A DNA stretch of 28,452 bases from JAGOUU01 sp964387745 (GTDB taxonomy: Bacteria; Pseudomonadota; Gammaproteobacteria; JAGOUU01): assembly GCA_964387745.1 (NCBI GenBank), contig CAYLXL010000026.1, positions 1 to 28,452 on the forward strand. Reading direction: 5' to 3'. Shown here piece after piece: positions 1-7,600 of the stretch. Position 1 is the first letter of the stretch; each line of letters opens with the position of its first letter. A program made the position numbers and the translations under genes. The notes under the pieces are model-generated. The model ran no database searches and had not been told where the DNA came from. It worked only from the letters and a program-made list of their open reading frames with translations.

Positions 1-243
1 TAGCATGTGAGTCAGTTTTCTGTGGGTGTGATTTAATTATGATTCAACACGCATGTACTTATGTATAATTTAGCGCTAGAGCTAGGGCTCACACATGATA
101 AGGGTAATAATCGATTGGAGGGGGGGATAAGTATTATATCAGCAGCCGCAACCTGCCATAAGCTAAAAAAATATTAACTTTTGCTCATTTTAAAAAAAAC
201 TTATCTATTCTTAATATGTACACACACCACAAGGATAGTTAAT

Positions 244-1206
244 ATGCAAAATTTAAAAAGTTTTACAAAATATTTATCTAGCTTAGTAATGCTTAGTCTA
301 CAATTAATAACTTATGCTGATGTTAATGGCGTCGAAGTTATCGGATCGGAAACTGTAATTTTATCTGAAAGAACTGCTGAACCAAAAGAAATCAAACTTA
401 ATAAAGTTAAACTCAGTGATAACTTTAAGCAAGAAATGAAATCCATTGTGAGAACTCTAAAGTTTCAACCAGAACAACAATCTTTTTTCAATATTAATGA
501 CTTTGACACCGATGTGGGCATGAATAATGTTCCTGTACTTGATCAAGGCAGAAATAATACATGTGCTCTATTTGCTATTTCAGCCTGGTTAAATGCTAAT
601 AAGAACGCAGGGGATTATGTTAGTCAACAATGTCTCTTAGAGTTAGGGGTATATTTAAATCAATATAACGGTGAAGATTCAGGTTGGGATAATATTCGTT
701 CTGGGACAGTTTTTCTTGACCGAATTAATAACTATGGGGCAGTTAATAAATCAACTTGTCCACGACAATACCCAGAGAAATCGCAAATTATGGATCCGCA
801 AACCTACTGGAATTATAGTGAAGGTAGATGGTCGCAAAATTTAAACTGGTCATATGTCCAGCCTAAAGATTTAAATGTTGTCCGTCAGGCATTAAATAAA
901 GGTCAAAGAGTATATATTGAAGTCTTACTGCATAAAAATTACGTCCCTGGTTTTCCAATCAATGGTAACTCAGAAGGTCTATGGGCTCTACCAAAAGATC
1001 CTTATGAGCGTCAAGGTTTTATCAATGACATTTTAAGTAATAACAATATAGTTGGACATGCCTTAGTGGTTACTGCTTATAGCGATTCAAAAAATCTTTT
1101 CAAAGTAAGAAATTCCTGGGGTACTAAGTATGGTGATAAAGGGGAGTTCTATATGTCTTATGATTTTTATAAGCTAATGGATTACAATGCTATAGTTATG
1201 TATTAA
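244..1206 (+). CDS. Secreted papain-like (C1 family) cysteine protease
   Basis: A 320-residue protein with a signal peptide (MQNLKSFTKYL then a hydrophobic stretch ending LITYA), so it is probably exported. The papain catalytic set is visible: Gln and Cys in DQGRNNTCALFA (Cys107), His272 in VGHALVVTAY, and Asn290 in RNSWGTKYGDKGEF, which matches the family's NSWG...WG..G signature. About 80 residues between signal peptide and catalytic domain could be a short propeptide. An in-frame TTG at 181 would add 21 residues, but ATG 244 is preferred because AAGGA lies 8 bases upstream and because it places the signal peptide at the very N-terminus. The gene stands alone and ends at a strong terminator. 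Secreted C1 peptidases are known in Legionella-like bacteria; the substrate is unknown. Family assignment is firm; a role in host interaction is inference. Confidence 0.88.
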   Translation: MQNLKSFTKYLSSLVMLSLQLITYADVNGVEVIGSETVILSERTAEPKEIKLNKVKLSDNFKQEMKSIVRTLKFQPEQQSFFNINDFDTDVGMNNVPVLDQGRNNTCALFAISAWLNANKNAGDYVSQQCLLELGVYLNQYNGEDSGWDNIRSGTVFLDRINNYGAVNKSTCPRQYPEKSQIMDPQTYWNYSEGRWSQNLNWSYVQPKDLNVVRQALNKGQRVYIEVLLHKNYVPGFPINGNSEGLWALPKDPYERQGFINDILSNNNIVGHALVVTAYSDSKNLFKVRNSWGTKYGDKGEFYMSYDFYKLMDYNAIVMY

Positions 1207-1230
1207 TCACTGCTGCTCATCTAATTACCA

Positions 1231-1260
1231 AACCAACAACGTAGACCGTTGTTGGTTTTT
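1231..1260 (+). terminator. Rho-independent terminator after the C1 protease gene
   Basis: A perfect 11-bp stem (AACCAACAACG at 1231-1241 with CGTTGTTGGTT at 1247-1257) and a 5-base loop, running directly into a T tract. It lies 25 bases after the protease stop and separates that gene from the next one. Confidence 0.85.
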
Positions 1261-1370
1261 CATTATAAATTAAGATAAGAAAAACTAAATAGATTAAGCC
1301 AAATCGGTTTGCTATTGTCTTTAAGCTATGCCTATAATTGAATACATAGATTATCAATCTGCAGCCATAC

Positions 1371-2207
1371 ATGAAAAAAATATTTTTCATCTTCAAAACA
1401 GTTTTTTTATCGCTAGCTTTTGTATCATCATCGTGGGCCATTATCAAGCAATCAAACACTATAAGCACTATTCTTGACAACGTCACCCCTAATACTTTAG
1501 TGCTATTGGATATTGATAATACTATTTTACAACCTAAGCAAACCTTAGGTTCTGATCAATGGTACAGTAATATGGTTAAAGTTTTTAAACAAACTATGCC
1601 CGATGCAAAAGCTAAAACACGAGCAATTGCTATTTGGCAAAGAATACAAAATAAAATTGAAGTTGTGCCAATGGAATCTACGACTATAGAGGTTATAAAA
1701 AAATTACAAAAAGATAATATTAGGGTGATGGCATTGACTGCACGCTCAAAGCCGGTAGTGGATAGAACAATTGAATTATTAGCTGAATTGGGGTTAGACT
1801 TTTCTATAAATAATACTGAATTTAATAACGTTAAGTTATACCCAAAACATGATGTTAAAATCAAAAAAGGCATTATATTTATTGGTCCATTAAATAACAA
1901 GGGTAAGGTTTTATTACGTTTTTTAGAAAAGACTAGCCTAAAGCCAGAAAAAATTATTTTTGTTGATGATAAAGCAGAGCACACACAAAGCGTAGATGCT
2001 GCATTAAACTCAATTGGCATGGATCATTTAGTTATTCGCTACGGTGCCGCAGATAAACGTGTAGCAAGCTTTTCTAAGAAAATAGCCGATAAACAACTTG
2101 ATATCTTTAATCGCTGTAATAAAATTGTCTCAGATCAATATGCTGTGAAAAATGCAAATATTAAAGTCAAATGCAGTCAGCTTTCCGCAGCTGCAGTGGC
2201 AGAATGA
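1371..2207 (+). CDS. Secreted HAD-like protein, DUF2608 type
   Basis: A 278-residue protein with a signal peptide (MKKIFFIFKTVFLSLAF, then SSSWA). HAD-superfamily motifs follow in order: motif I LLDIDNT (Asp47, Asp49), motif II LTAR (Thr123), a Lys-containing NKGKVLL stretch near 176-182, and motif IV IIFVDDKAEH (Asp199, Asp200). This is the pattern of DUF2608, a HAD-like family seen mostly in Legionella, Coxiella and chlamydiae. Length fits the family. All acidic residues expected for Mg-dependent phosphatase chemistry are present, so activity is plausible, but no substrate is known to me. No good Shine-Dalgarno precedes ATG 1371; the signal peptide supports that start. The gene lies 38 bases before the methyltransferase gene on the same strand, so the two may be co-transcribed. 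Confidence 0.78.
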   Translation: MKKIFFIFKTVFLSLAFVSSSWAIIKQSNTISTILDNVTPNTLVLLDIDNTILQPKQTLGSDQWYSNMVKVFKQTMPDAKAKTRAIAIWQRIQNKIEVVPMESTTIEVIKKLQKDNIRVMALTARSKPVVDRTIELLAELGLDFSINNTEFNNVKLYPKHDVKIKKGIIFIGPLNNKGKVLLRFLEKTSLKPEKIIFVDDKAEHTQSVDAALNSIGMDHLVIRYGAADKRVASFSKKIADKQLDIFNRCNKIVSDQYAVKNANIKVKCSQLSAAAVAE

Positions 2208-2245
2208 ATAATAATATATCAGAAAATATAATAGTTAGAGTTTAA

Positions 2246-3070
2246 ATGAAAAATACAGCCCCTGTCTCGTTAAACGGTGTGCCTGAAACAATGTTATACA
2301 CTCTTTACAACCGCGCACAAGAGGCCAGACGCTCTACAAGAGTTATAAATGATCCTGAAGCCATACGTATTTATAATTCCATTAATTTTGATTTTAGACG
2401 TTTTTTTGGTAGCATTTTAAGTGGCGCTATTGCTTCTAGAGCCGCAACAATAGATGGTTTGTTATTGAATTGGTTGCAGCAGCATCCTAGTGGCCATGTT
2501 ATAAGTTTAGGAGAAGGATTAGAAACACAAAGGCATCGTGTCGATAATGGAGCACTGCGTTGGATTACTGTTGATCTGCCAGAAGTAATGGCAGTTAGAG
2601 AACAATTCTTACCAGCAACGAATCGTTTTATAAATCTAGCACAAAGCGTTTTTGACTTCACTTGGCTTGACCGAGTTAACGCCGATGATAATGTTTTTAT
2701 TGTTGCTCAAGGTCTATTCATGTATTTTCCAGAAAACCAAGTTAAAGAAATAATAACTACGATATTTCAGCGCCTACCCAAAGCACGCTTAGTTTTTGAT
2801 TTTGTATCAATAAACTTTATTCAAAAAGCACAAAATGGTTTTAAACTAACAAATTCTTACACTCTACCGCCTATGTATTGGGGGAGTGGTCATCATAAAA
2901 TTAAGCAAACGCTGCAAGACTGGCTTCAAGAAGACATAATTACTACCACTAAACATTATGATATATTTAGTCATGGTATCAAACATTTGATTCTGGATAA
3001 GCTACTTAGAAAAGTCTCTAGTATTGGTAATCAGTTACCAGGGATTGCTTATGTTTATGCAAATCAATAA
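2246..3070 (+). CDS. SAM-dependent O-methyltransferase, PKS-type/LCMT-like family
   Basis: A 274-residue class I SAM-dependent methyltransferase. The SAM-binding motif I is VISLGEGLETQRHR (about 85-98), corresponding to the GAG(L)(D/E)TR.(Y/H)R signature of the leucine carboxyl methyltransferase/TcmP-like family (PF04072). It is followed by WITVDLPEVMAVRE (Asp110, the usual acidic residue contacting the SAM ribose) and by VAQGLFMYF, matching the family's 'EG..MYL' motif. Members O-methylate carboxylates or hydroxyls of small molecules or proteins; the substrate here cannot be read. No signal peptide is present, so it is cytosolic unless secreted by another route. A strong hairpin follows the stop. 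Such enzymes are common in Legionellales accessory regions. Confidence 0.85.
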   Translation: MKNTAPVSLNGVPETMLYTLYNRAQEARRSTRVINDPEAIRIYNSINFDFRRFFGSILSGAIASRAATIDGLLLNWLQQHPSGHVISLGEGLETQRHRVDNGALRWITVDLPEVMAVREQFLPATNRFINLAQSVFDFTWLDRVNADDNVFIVAQGLFMYFPENQVKEIITTIFQRLPKARLVFDFVSINFIQKAQNGFKLTNSYTLPPMYWGSGHHKIKQTLQDWLQEDIITTTKHYDIFSHGIKHLILDKLLRKVSSIGNQLPGIAYVYANQ

Positions 3071-3108
3071 AAGCATACACAGATGTGCGTGAAGTCGCTA
3101 TTCTGGAC

Positions 3109-3135
3109 GGCATTTCAAACCAGGTTTGAAATGCC
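3109..3135. repeat. Perfect 12-bp inverted repeat (hairpin) after the methyltransferase gene
   Basis: GGCATTTCAAAC (3109-3120) and its exact complement (3124-3135) are separated by CAG. No T tract follows directly on either strand, so it may be a Rho-independent-like terminator of weak type, an mRNA 3' stabiliser, or a repeated extragenic palindrome. Confidence 0.6.
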
Positions 3136-3246
3136 TAGAGCCAATAAAAATATTTACTCTTAGATAAACCATATTCTTGTTTATTAATTAAATATGTTTT
3201 GTTAACATTGTGAATATTTTAATTTAATTTAATTTAAAGGGCATTT

Positions 3247-3813
3247 ATGGTTGAGTTTGAACCGAGAGCTAAATCTGCTAAATCTGCTAAATCTGCTAAA
3301 TCTGCTAAATCTATAGTTACATTTAATTCGTTATCTTCATTATCAAAGAGTATACTTTTTCCTTATATAAAACATTGGGGCATATTGAGCTATGAGCATT
3401 ATCAAGAATCTGAGCTTCTTAAGCAAGACATCAATAGCCCTTTGCCATACGTCAGGCTTAATGGTAAAAACATTGGTGCTCAGTATGCAATTACATACGC
3501 TATTCTTTTGGATGATCATGGATTGCTTGATGAGTTAATAGGTTATGGAGCGGATTTTAATTGTAAAGATGGGTTTAATGAAAATAAGACACCACTTGAT
3601 TTAGCCTACGAGTATGGTCGTCTTGAAATAGCTAAAACGTTAATCTCAAAAGGAGCTAAAACAACTAATGCATGTGTAATGCCTGAAGTGTCTCTCTTGA
3701 GAAACCCTATTGGATTTATGTGGGTTATGAGTGAATTGCTTAAGTGCAGGCAAGTTGATTATCTGGGTATTGAGTGCGAACTACCATCACCTGATAAACT
3801 AAGGGCATCTTAA
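3247..3813 (+). CDS. Ankyrin-repeat protein with an N-terminal AKS tandem repeat
   Basis: A 188-residue soluble protein. Residues 8-22 are five copies of Ala-Lys-Ser, encoded by five identical 9-bp units. Residues about 79-107 (ending IGYGADFNCKD) and 114-140 (TPLDLAYEYGRLEIAKTL, then ISKGAK) are recognisable ankyrin repeats; the second is nearly canonical. The remainder has no family I recognise. AAAGGG lies just upstream of ATG 3247. Ankyrin proteins of intracellular bacteria are often secreted effectors binding host proteins, but no secretion signal can be confirmed here; the C-terminal tail (ECELPSPDKLRAS) has some acidic and small residues, only loosely like a Dot/Icm signal. A two-part hairpin terminator follows. 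Ankyrin assignment is good; the effector role is inference. Confidence 0.75.
   Translation: MVEFEPRAKSAKSAKSAKSAKSIVTFNSLSSLSKSILFPYIKHWGILSYEHYQESELLKQDINSPLPYVRLNGKNIGAQYAITYAILLDDHGLLDELIGYGADFNCKDGFNENKTPLDLAYEYGRLEIAKTLISKGAKTTNACVMPEVSLLRNPIGFMWVMSELLKCRQVDYLGIECELPSPDKLRAS
3268..3312 (+). repeat. Five identical 9-bp tandem repeats (GCTAAATCT) inside a coding region
   Basis: GCTAAATCT occurs five times head to tail without a mismatch, encoding (Ala-Lys-Ser)5. The unit is a multiple of three, so copy-number change would alter protein length and not the reading frame. Confidence 0.95.
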
Positions 3814-3846
3814 AGTTCATAGTACACCTTTAGCTCTAGCTTTCTC

Positions 3847-3890
3847 ATCTCGGTCAAGGCAGCTATGCTGCCGCAGAACCGAGATCTTTT
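3847..3890 (+). terminator. Two-part hairpin terminator after the ankyrin gene
   Basis: Outer stem ATCTCGGT (3847-3854) pairs with ACCGAGAT (3878-3885); inner stem GGCAGC (3858-3863) pairs with GCTGCC (3867-3872). CTTTTT follows on the plus strand. It lies between convergent genes and may also help end the minus-strand lipoprotein transcript, though the T tract is on the plus side. Confidence 0.75.
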
Positions 3891-3910
3891 TAGCACATAA
3901 GCAAAATAAA

Positions 3911-4102
3911 CTAATTTTTCACTGCGTCATCAACTTTTTCACCAGCTTTTTGCATTGGGCCTTTGTCTTTAAGCGCATCTTCTACTTGATTGACTTTTTC
4001 ATCAATTTTTTCGCCCATTTCTTCTGCTGGGCCTTCTTTGCTACATGCAGTCATCATTAATACAGCACTAATCAATAAAGATGATAATATTTTTTTGTTC
4101 AT
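3911..4102 (-). CDS. Small lipoprotein with charged amphipathic tail
   Basis: A 63-residue protein. MNKKILSSLLISAVLMMTAC is a lipoprotein signal with lipobox MTAC; Cys20 would be acylated after cleavage. The mature part of about 44 residues is Lys/Glu/Asp-rich and probably helical, with two related segments (EEMGEKIDEKVNQVEDAL and MQKAGEKVDDAV), hinting at an internal duplication. Similar tiny lipoproteins are common in Gammaproteobacteria and have no assigned biochemical role. AGGA lies 7 to 8 bases before the ATG. A run of seven C on the coding strand lies about 20 bases upstream of the start, near the likely promoter. The gene is transcribed away from nhaA, sharing the 163-base region between them. 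Confidence 0.8.
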   Translation of the reverse strand: MNKKILSSLLISAVLMMTACSKEGPAEEMGEKIDEKVNQVEDALKDKGPMQKAGEKVDDAVKN

Positions 4103-4265
4103 AAATATTTCCTATAGTAAGGGGGGGTTAATTACTAGAATAAAGATTTTGACGTACAATAACAACTTACATGATCTAATCATGGCTTACAAGTATATTT
4201 TTTTCAAACCTTATAGGTATGAAAAAATAGTTACACAAGCTGTATTTTAGTGTATATTTTTAATC

Positions 4266-5408
4266 ATGAGATTTAAAGAACTACTGCAACATGATTCTAT
4301 AACAGGTATTACTTTATTAGTTGCGACAGCTTTTGCTGTGGTATTAGCTAATGTATCACCATTGATTTATAGTGAAGTAATCAATCTAAAACTGACCATA
4401 TTGCTCGGCGAGGCTGGTTTAAGTAAGCCATTACACTTATGGATCAATGATGGCCTCATGGCTATATTTTTCTTCTATATTGGTTTAGAACTCAAAAGGG
4501 AGTTTCTAACCGGACATTTATCTAATATACAGGCAATGATGCTGCCGGCCGCCGGTGCGGTGGGTGGGATTATTGTACCCGTGCTAATTTTTTATGCTTT
4601 TAATAGTAATAATAGTATTAATCTACAAGGGTGGGCTATCCCAGCGGCAACCGACATCGCTTTTGCTTTGGCTGTGCTGAGTTGTTGTGCACATAAAGTT
4701 CCAGGATGGGCAAAAGTTTTTTTGCTTACATTGGCTATTTATGATGATCTAGCCGCTATTGTGATTATAGCTATTTTTTATACCAGCACTATTTCTTATA
4801 TATCTTTATTAGCTTCATTGCTACTAATTATAATGATGCTATTGTTCAATAACTTTAAAATTCACAGGCTTTCTGTTTATGTTATTTGCGGTATTATACT
4901 ATGGGCATGCGTCTTAAAATCTGGCGTACATGCGACACTGGCTGGTGTTGTAACTGCACTTTTGATACCGCAGACTAATGAAGTGAAGTCACTAGAAAAA
5001 AATTTAAGCCCTTGGATTACTTTTTTAGTCTTACCTTTATTTGCATTTGCTAATACTGGCATAAATTTTTCACAATTGTTCGAACAAGGGGTTACCAATC
5101 CTGTAAGCATGGGTAGTGCTATGGGGTTATTTTTTGGTAAACAAATAGGTGTCTTTTTATTTTGTTTATTCGGCATTAAGATGTTTAGTTATCGAAGACC
5201 TAAAGAATTTAATTATAAAATTCTATATGGCTTATCTGTCTTATGCGGAATAGGTTTTACGATGAGTATATTTATAGCTTCATTATCATATCTTCATAAT
5301 GAACAACTGGTCCTACAAGCAAGAGCAGGAGTTCTACTTGGTTCTATTTTATCAGGAATCTTAGGTTATCTTATTCTTTATTCTGAGTTTAAAAAAATAA
5401 AAACATAA
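4266..5408 (+). CDS. nhaA: Na+/H+ antiporter NhaA
   Basis: A 380-residue inner-membrane protein with about 12 hydrophobic segments; E. coli NhaA is 388 residues. It exchanges internal Na+ (or Li+) for external protons in pH and sodium homeostasis. The ion-binding residues are present: Asp130 in TDIAFALA (E. coli Asp133) and Asp160-Asp161 in LAIYDDLAAIVIIAIFY (Asp163-Asp164). The family sequence HLWINDGLMAIFFFYIGLE and a Lys in FFGKQIGVF (candidate equivalent of Lys300) are also seen. ATG 4266 lacks a clear Shine-Dalgarno. A TTGACG at 4149-4154 could be a -35 element, but its -10 is poor. The lipoprotein gene begins 3 bases after the stop, suggesting a two-gene operon. Identification is secure. 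Confidence 0.97.
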   Translation: MRFKELLQHDSITGITLLVATAFAVVLANVSPLIYSEVINLKLTILLGEAGLSKPLHLWINDGLMAIFFFYIGLELKREFLTGHLSNIQAMMLPAAGAVGGIIVPVLIFYAFNSNNSINLQGWAIPAATDIAFALAVLSCCAHKVPGWAKVFLLTLAIYDDLAAIVIIAIFYTSTISYISLLASLLLIIMMLLFNNFKIHRLSVYVICGIILWACVLKSGVHATLAGVVTALLIPQTNEVKSLEKNLSPWITFLVLPLFAFANTGINFSQLFEQGVTNPVSMGSAMGLFFGKQIGVFLFCLFGIKMFSYRRPKEFNYKILYGLSVLCGIGFTMSIFIASLSYLHNEQLVLQARAGVLLGSILSGILGYLILYSEFKKIKT

Positions 5409-5411
5409 TAC

Positions 5412-6293
5412 ATGCAATTTAATAAAATATTTTCTGCTAAAATCTTAATTATAATAATTATATTGTTTTCATGCGGTTGTAGTGATTCAGCATCAAATTA
5501 TCGAGAGACTAAAAAGATAGTTTTTTTTGATGAAAACTATAAAGAACAGAAATTTGATATATGCGCAGACAAACAACATAATAAATATTGTCTTAGTAAT
5601 GAACAAGTTTTGTCTACTATTTATGGTTCTAATACATCATTCACTCAACCTAATCTAGTTAAAATTAATACGAAAGGAGAAGGGAGACTTATTTATTCAG
5701 CTGCATTTGAAAATCACAATCAACTGTTCGCTCTGTTTGTGTCAGGTTTTAGTAAATATGATAACTCAAGTTCGATTGAAACCTGTCACAGTTGTGTGCA
5801 ACAAATGGGTATAGCAATCTATGCTTTCGATTCTACAAAGCATAAATGGGAATTTTTTTCAATAAATCCTAATGTGGGTACTTATGGATCATACGGTGAA
5901 ATCAATCTTGGTGTCGACAAAAACACTAATTTGAGTATTTATCCTGGATTAAATCAGGATTATTTGTTAACCCTGGAAATGGGGTTTACTGCTCAAGGTT
6001 ATACATCAACTAGTATATCTACAATTTCTGTTATTCAAGCTTTGGGAGATAAGGCAACTAAAGATCTTGGTACAATTGATACCTCGCTAATTAATTGTAG
6101 CGGTATACAAAATAGTGCGCTTGATTGGGACTCAAAACAATTTGTTATATTCAGTAAAGAAAATATATATCCTGAAATCCATCTGGATATCGAATATAAA
6201 TCAGAACCTTGTGAAAGTGAAAAAGCTAAGGTTTTACGTACTGAAAAACAAATTTATAAATACAGCCCTGATCAAAATAAATATTTAAAATAA
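5412..6293 (+). CDS. Putative lipoprotein of unknown function, downstream of nhaA
   Basis: A 293-residue protein with a lipoprotein-like N-terminus: MQFNKIFSAKILIIIIILFS followed by Cys-Gly-Cys. LFSC is the better lipobox, with acylation on the first Cys. The mature part is mostly beta-like with several Cys (a CHSCVQQ pair, CSGIQ, SEPCESE) that could form disulfides, consistent with a periplasmic or outer-membrane location. I recognise no family. It starts 3 bases after nhaA with no separate Shine-Dalgarno, so it is probably translated by coupling. That arrangement does not prove a functional link with sodium transport. Its base composition is as AT-rich as its neighbours. Confidence 0.7.
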   Translation: MQFNKIFSAKILIIIIILFSCGCSDSASNYRETKKIVFFDENYKEQKFDICADKQHNKYCLSNEQVLSTIYGSNTSFTQPNLVKINTKGEGRLIYSAAFENHNQLFALFVSGFSKYDNSSSIETCHSCVQQMGIAIYAFDSTKHKWEFFSINPNVGTYGSYGEINLGVDKNTNLSIYPGLNQDYLLTLEMGFTAQGYTSTSISTISVIQALGDKATKDLGTIDTSLINCSGIQNSALDWDSKQFVIFSKENIYPEIHLDIEYKSEPCESEKAKVLRTEKQIYKYSPDQNKYLK

Positions 6294-6399
6294 ATTAAAT
6301 TTTATTAAATTTTTAATCCTAATCGGAACATAATATATCTTGCATTAAACGCATAAAGTGTGTAGTTTATTGAAGATAATGTAGTTTTTTTATTATTGT

Positions 6400-6981
6400 A
6401 TGCCTTATTATCCTGATAGTTACAAGCGCTTAGATCAAGGTCAAGTTGACTCAAGACTTATAGAAATGGGATTCAAGTTAGTAGAAGAAAGATCAAGCCC
6501 TCTTCATAGTAGGCCGTTTTTCCTACGTGAAACTATGCAGCTAGAAAAAATGGGCTGTGAATTTGTAGAAGAGACTATAGCTTCTGTCTGTTCAATAAGA
6601 TCATCCAAATCATCCAAATCATCAGAATCATCAGAATCATCAGAACCATCAGAATCATCAGTAGGCTTAGATTTAGAATTAGATCAAGTAGAAAAAACAG
6701 AAAGCGAATTACCAAAACAAGAAGCTGCAATTGAAGCGCCTCAAAGAAAATCTAGTTTAGTACCATTACCGCCATTAGTTTTTCCAACAAGAATGAGAGC
6801 AATGTCAGATCATTCTCGTAATACAATATTATTGATGGACACTTTAAAAAGATATCGTTCTGAGTATTTACCTACAACTAGCACAAGAAGATTAGCAGAG
6901 AGAGCTAGACCAGCTGTTAAAGAGTGTGGAGAGATACCAGTTTTACCAAGGGTTGGGGCAGGTAGATTAACACACTTTTAA
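6400..6981 (+). CDS. Hypothetical Ser-rich repeat protein, effector-like
   Basis: A 193-residue hydrophilic protein with no family I recognise. The N-terminal 60 residues contain two similar segments, LIEMGFKLVEERSS and LEKMGCEFVEETIAS, suggesting an internal duplication of a short helix. Residues about 68-88 form a low-complexity run of Ser-Ser-Lys and Ser-Ser-Glu triplets from a 9-bp tandem DNA repeat. The C-terminal half is Arg- and Pro-rich with no membrane segment. ATG 6400 has no clear Shine-Dalgarno, so the start is uncertain. Its stop overlaps the stop of the convergent membrane-protein gene by a few bases. Low complexity, lack of homologues by eye and a neighbouring Fic protein are compatible with a secreted effector, but that is inference. 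Confidence 0.6.
   Translation: MPYYPDSYKRLDQGQVDSRLIEMGFKLVEERSSPLHSRPFFLRETMQLEKMGCEFVEETIASVCSIRSSKSSKSSESSESSEPSESSVGLDLELDQVEKTESELPKQEAAIEAPQRKSSLVPLPPLVFPTRMRAMSDHSRNTILLMDTLKRYRSEYLPTTSTRRLAERARPAVKECGEIPVLPRVGAGRLTHF
6601..6663 (+). repeat. Seven imperfect 9-bp tandem repeats encoding SSK/SSE triplets
   Basis: Units change from TCATCCAAA (two copies) to TCATCAGAA (three), then CCATCAGAA and TCATCAGTA. The period is exactly 9 and in frame, giving a Ser-Ser-Lys/Glu run. It has the same period as the repeat at 3268-3312 in the ankyrin gene but a different sequence. Confidence 0.9.
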
Positions 6982-7595
6982 AAAGAGCTACATTCTACCG
7001 AGGTTGAATGTCGTAGCTTTAAAGAACATTCAAACGCTTTTTTAAATAAGAGACTCGTCGGAAGCATAACTAGCAGAGGGTACAGAGTCATCTGTATTAA
7101 CACCCATGCAGTTGGTGAAATTGCTTGCCAGCTATTTAGTTGCGGCAGATGTACCCAGTTAATATTTTTATCAACTTCAGTAAACATGTAACATACGAAA
7201 ATTATAATCCAATATAACACTGTTGAGTGTTTAAAAGATGAATGATCGTATCCCCATAAATATAGATATCTAATTGAGTATATGGGTAAAAGCAAGTGGA
7301 ACAAAGAGAGTCCACGAAGAAATAAGCTCAATTGACTATCAAACATGTAATTAGACATTCCTAAAAGGTTTTGCCCAGTAAATAAATTATAAAAGAAATC
7401 GAAGCACCAATTGATTTCACTAAACAAACTAAGAGTTCCTGCTATACTAATCAATAACGCTGAGCTGCTATAAACTCCAAGAAAAATTAAAAATAATGCA
7501 ATATCGGAAAACCATAAAAAGTTTTCTATACCGTAATGTTGATAATAACTTGGGATAAGGATTGAGAGTAATAGACCTAATAGTAATTTGCTCAT
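6978..7595 (-). CDS. Multi-pass membrane protein of unknown function
   Basis: A 205-residue protein with about five to six hydrophobic segments (residues 3-16, 28-57, 87-108, 124-139 and about 165-183). It is rich in aromatic residues (WCFDFFYNLF, YLYLWGYDHSSF). I do not recognise a family. It begins 5 bases after the stop of the Fic gene on the same strand, so the two form a probable operon. A hairpin in its last codons followed by a T tract over the stop looks like its terminator. The stop codon overlaps that of the convergent Ser-rich gene. Pairing with a Fic protein could mean a membrane partner or simple proximity; the sequence does not decide. Confidence 0.7.
   Translation of the reverse strand: MSKLLLGLLLSILIPSYYQHYGIENFLWFSDIALFLIFLGVYSSSALLISIAGTLSLFSEINWCFDFFYNLFTGQNLLGMSNYMFDSQLSLFLRGLSLFHLLLPIYSIRYLYLWGYDHSSFKHSTVLYWIIIFVCYMFTEVDKNINWVHLPQLNSWQAISPTAWVLIQMTLYPLLVMLPTSLLFKKAFECSLKLRHSTSVECSSF
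6979..7019 (-). terminator. Terminator embedded in the 3' end of the membrane-protein gene
   Basis: Read on the minus strand, AGCTAC-GA-CATTC pairs with GAATGTAGCT (a two-base bulge in one arm), and CTTTTT follows directly, covering the stop codon. The hairpin therefore lies inside the last codons of the minus-strand gene. Confidence 0.55.
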
Positions 7596-7600
7596 GTTTT

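Noticed and set aside
1..180. Possible tRNA or small RNA at the window's left end
   Set aside because: No cloverleaf or T-loop sequence could be found; only a TATAAT-like box near 66-71 and a G7 run are visible.
1556..2020. Minus-strand 154-codon open frame opposite the DUF2608 gene
   Set aside because: It lies wholly inside a gene with clear HAD motifs, has no Shine-Dalgarno, and its composition looks like an antisense shadow.
3268..3312. Tandem repeat as a CRISPR-like array
   Set aside because: Units are 9 bp, contiguous with no spacers, and in frame in a coding sequence.
3990..4250. Plus-strand 86-codon frame covering the small lipoprotein gene
   Set aside because: It is opposite a clear lipoprotein with lipobox and Shine-Dalgarno, and its own sequence shows no domain.
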